A stretch of DNA of 7,209 bases from an uncultured Oscillospiraceae bacterium (GTDB lineage Bacteria; Bacillota; Clostridia; Oscillospirales; Oscillospiraceae): assembly GCA_910584045.1 (NCBI GenBank), contig CAJTYO010000096.1:1-7209 (forward strand), given 5' to 3'. The position numbers were made by a program, and so were the translations under genes. Under the pieces are notes generated by a model, which saw only the letters and a program-made list of their open reading frames with translations, was not told where the DNA came from and ran no database searches. Shown piece after piece: positions 5,316-7,209 of this stretch. Position 1 is the stretch's first letter. Each line of letters starts with the position of its first letter.

Positions 5316-5724
5316 AAGTATCGAGGAATCCCGCAAAAGACTGGATAGGTTTATTTCAAATAAGAAGACTTTCGCGCTGGAATATCAGGGTAAGGTCATT
5401 GGCTCCTGCGGGCTGGTAGATTATAACGAGGAACGCTATCCCGAGTTGGCTTCGCTCAATGGCAGAGAGATCGGCTATGTCCTGTCAAAGGACTACTGGG
5501 GCCGGGGACTTATGCCCGAAGCGGTAAAGGCTGTAATCCAATATCTGTTTGAGGTCGAAAATCTTGACTTTATTATTGCAGGACACTTTAAGAGAAATGC
5601 GCAATCGGCAAGAGTGATTCAGAAGTGCGGATTTGCGTATATCAAGACCATTCCATATGAAACACAGTACGGCACGATAGAAACGTCCGTAGAGCATATT
5701 TTATATAATCCGCACAAGACATAG
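5260..5724 (+). CDS. GNAT family N-acetyltransferase, N-terminally truncated, probable pseudogene
   Basis: This is a RimJ/RimL-like GNAT protein that would transfer acetyl from acetyl-CoA to an amine; the substrate is unknown. From TTG 5260 it has 154 residues. The sequence AGWPPHKSIEESR (13-25) usually lies about 35-40 residues into such proteins, so the first strand and helices are missing. Retained parts are GKVIGSCGL (44-52), the acetyl-CoA loop region IGYVLSKDYWGRGL (71-84), and motif B NAQSARVIQKCGF (113-125). The start is uncertain: TTG 5260 overlaps the recJ stop, while ATG 5290 or 5293 would give an even shorter protein. Base use differs sharply from its neighbours: block 5341-5400 has 23/60 G+C, whereas 4381-4440 in recJ has 43/60. 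This suggests recent acquisition followed by a 5' deletion. Loss of the N-terminal lobe probably abolishes activity, but expression from the recJ transcript is possible. Confidence 0.75.
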   Translation: MKRSGRSGLVMMAGWPPHKSIEESRKRLDRFISNKKTFALEYQGKVIGSCGLVDYNEERYPELASLNGREIGYVLSKDYWGRGLMPEAVKAVIQYLFEVENLDFIIAGHFKRNAQSARVIQKCGFAYIKTIPYETQYGTIETSVEHILYNPHKT

Positions 5725-5791
5725 ATAAATTGTGATTTACCGGTGAGTTCGTGCAAGACGATCCCCCATGCAAAAGGAGGCTGAGTGACCC

Positions 5792-7209
5792 ATGGTCACA
5801 GTAGAAGAGCGGTATGAGCATCTGGAAAAGACTATTCGGGGGTACAATATCTCCGCGGACCTGAACCAGATCCGCGCCGCCTATGAATACGCCAGGGAGC
5901 ACCACGGCGAGCAGATGCGCCGGGACGGTTCCCCCTATATCACCCACCCCATCCAGGTGGCCCAGATCGTGGCGGAGATGCGTCTGGACAGCGAGTCCAT
6001 CATCGCCGCTCTGCTCCACGACTGCATCGAGGACACTGACTGCAGCTATGAGGATATTGCCAAGCGTTTCGGCGTGACGGTGGCGGACATCGTGGACGGC
6101 GTCACCAAGCTGACGCGGGTGAAGTACTCCACCATGGAAGAGGAGCAGATGGAGAACCTCAGGAAGATGCTCTTCGCCATGAGCCGGGACATCCGGGTGA
6201 TCCTCATCAAGATTGCCGACCGGCTGCATAACATGCGCACCATGGAGTACCAGACCCCGGTCAAGCAGAAGAAGAAGGCCTTTGAGACCATGGAGATCTA
6301 CGCCCCCATCGCCCACCGGCTGGGTCTGGCGCGGATGAAGTGGGAGCTGGAGGACCTGTCGCTGAAATATCTGGACCCGGTGGCCTACGACGAGATCAAC
6401 CGCAAGCTGGCGGAAGCCAGCGCCCAGCACGACCAGTTCATGCTGCGGGTGCAGGAGGAGATCAACGCGCGCCTGTCGGAGGCGGAGATCGTTCACGCCA
6501 CGGTCTATGGCCGGGTGAAGCACCCCTACAGCATCTATCGGAAGATGTACCTCCAGGAGAAGACGATGGAGGAGCTGTACGACCTGTTCGCCTTCCGGGT
6601 GCTGGTGGACACGGTGCCGGACTGCTACAACGTACTGGGGGTGATCCACGACATCTACAAGCCCATTCTGGGCCGGTTCAAGGACTATATCGCCACACCC
6701 AAGCCCAATATGTACCAGTCTCTGCACACCACCGTCATCGGCGAGGAGGGCATCCCCTTCGAGGTGCAGATCCGCACCTATGATATGCACGCCATCAACG
6801 AGTACGGCGTGGCGGCCCACTGGAAGTACAAGCAGGGCATCAAGAAGGAGGGCGGCGAGGCCGATTACGAGTGGATACGCCGCCTGCTGGAGAACCAGGA
6901 GGACGCGGATGCGGAGGATTTCATCCACTCTCTGAAGGTGGATATGTTCGCCGACGAGGTCTTCGTCTTCACCCCCCGGGGGGACGTAATCAACCTCCCC
7001 GCCGGGGCCACGCCCATCGACTTCGCCTACTCCATCCACTCCGCCATCGGCAACACCATGGTGGGGGCCAAAGTCAACGGACGGATGGTTGGCTTCGACT
7101 ACCAGCTTCACAACGGCGACGTGGTGGAGATCAACACCTCCAAGGCCGCCCACGGCCCCAGCCGGGACTGGATGAAGATCGCCAAGAGCAGCGAGGCCCG
7201 CAGCAAGAT
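5792..7209 (+). CDS. rel: Bifunctional (p)ppGpp synthetase/hydrolase Rel (RelA/SpoT homolog), partial at the window end
   Basis: Rel makes (p)ppGpp from ATP plus GDP/GTP on starved ribosomes and also hydrolyses it. The window holds 472 codons plus two bases with no stop; full-length homologs have about 730-740 residues, so the C-terminal regulatory region is incomplete. The HD hydrolase domain has His52, HDCIED (76-81) and Asp143 in IADRLHN, the expected Mn ligands. The synthetase domain has GRVKHPYSIYRKM (240-252), LYDLFAFR with Asp264, RFKDYIA (295-301) and FEVQIRT with Glu324. The RxKD form of that loop marks bifunctional enzymes rather than E. coli RelA (ExDD). A TGS domain occupies about 385-450. 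The ATG follows AAAGGAGG (5773-5780) by 11 bases, slightly long. No terminator separates it from recJ, so read-through is likely, but a local promoter is not excluded. Confidence 0.95.
   Translation, partial: MVTVEERYEHLEKTIRGYNISADLNQIRAAYEYAREHHGEQMRRDGSPYITHPIQVAQIVAEMRLDSESIIAALLHDCIEDTDCSYEDIAKRFGVTVADIVDGVTKLTRVKYSTMEEEQMENLRKMLFAMSRDIRVILIKIADRLHNMRTMEYQTPVKQKKKAFETMEIYAPIAHRLGLARMKWELEDLSLKYLDPVAYDEINRKLAEASAQHDQFMLRVQEEINARLSEAEIVHATVYGRVKHPYSIYRKMYLQEKTMEELYDLFAFRVLVDTVPDCYNVLGVIHDIYKPILGRFKDYIATPKPNMYQSLHTTVIGEEGIPFEVQIRTYDMHAINEYGVAAHWKYKQGIKKEGGEADYEWIRRLLENQEDADAEDFIHSLKVDMFADEVFVFTPRGDVINLPAGATPIDFAYSIHSAIGNTMVGAKVNGRMVGFDYQLHNGDVVEINTSKAAHGPSRDWMKIAKSSEARSK

Noticed and set aside
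5704..5709. TATAAT as a dedicated rel promoter -10 box
   Set aside because: The hexamer is perfect, but no sequence resembling TTGACA lies 16-18 bases upstream, and it sits in the AT-rich end of the GNAT coding region where such matches are common by chance.
5642..7153. 503-codon minus-strand open frame opposite rel
   Set aside because: The plus strand carries a complete Rel hydrolase and synthetase with catalytic residues. The minus frame is a His/Val/Asp/Leu-rich shadow. The real rel frame is easy to overlook because it has no stop codon before the window ends.

Overview
The window looks like core chromosome of a high-G+C gut Clostridia member, most likely Oscillospiraceae (Flavonifractor/Lawsonibacter-like). 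This is inferred from GC-rich coding sequence with Shine-Dalgarno starts, a bifunctional Rel just downstream of recJ (a Firmicutes arrangement), a type I-beta DAHP synthase with an N-terminal ferredoxin-like domain, and an IMP dehydrogenase of the Tritrichomonas/Clostridia type. No database search was possible, so the genus is a guess.

Layout. 1-326: AT-rich non-coding DNA with an inverted repeat (6-39), an extended -10 promoter (82-110), an 18-codon leader peptide with five Phe and two Tyr codons (142-198), and competing antiterminator (206-266) and terminator (246-284) structures. 327-1352: aroF, first step of the shikimate pathway, followed by a terminator. 1353-1454: convergent intergenic gap with a second long hairpin. 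1455-2969, minus strand: guaB, the committed step of GMP synthesis. 2970-3184: divergent promoter region serving guaB and recJ. 3185-5263: recJ. 5260-5724: an AT-rich GNAT acetyltransferase lacking its N-terminus. 5792 to the window end: bifunctional (p)ppGpp synthetase/hydrolase, cut off by the window edge.

How the parts work together. aroF appears to be controlled twice by aromatic amino acids: by ribosome-mediated attenuation in the leader and, from family knowledge, by allosteric feedback through its N-terminal domain. guaB supplies the guanine nucleotides that Rel converts to (p)ppGpp, and IMP dehydrogenase is a known (p)ppGpp target in some bacteria, so the two genes are functionally related though separately transcribed. 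recJ and rel are co-directional with no clear terminator between them. The GNAT relic sits where many Firmicutes carry apt and looks like acquired DNA that has since decayed.

The most interesting element is the aromatic leader-peptide attenuator of aroF. Firmicutes usually control such genes with T-boxes, and here all parts of a classical attenuator (promoter, SD, codon-biased peptide, 1:2, 2:3 and 3:4 pairings, U-tract) can be read from the sequence.
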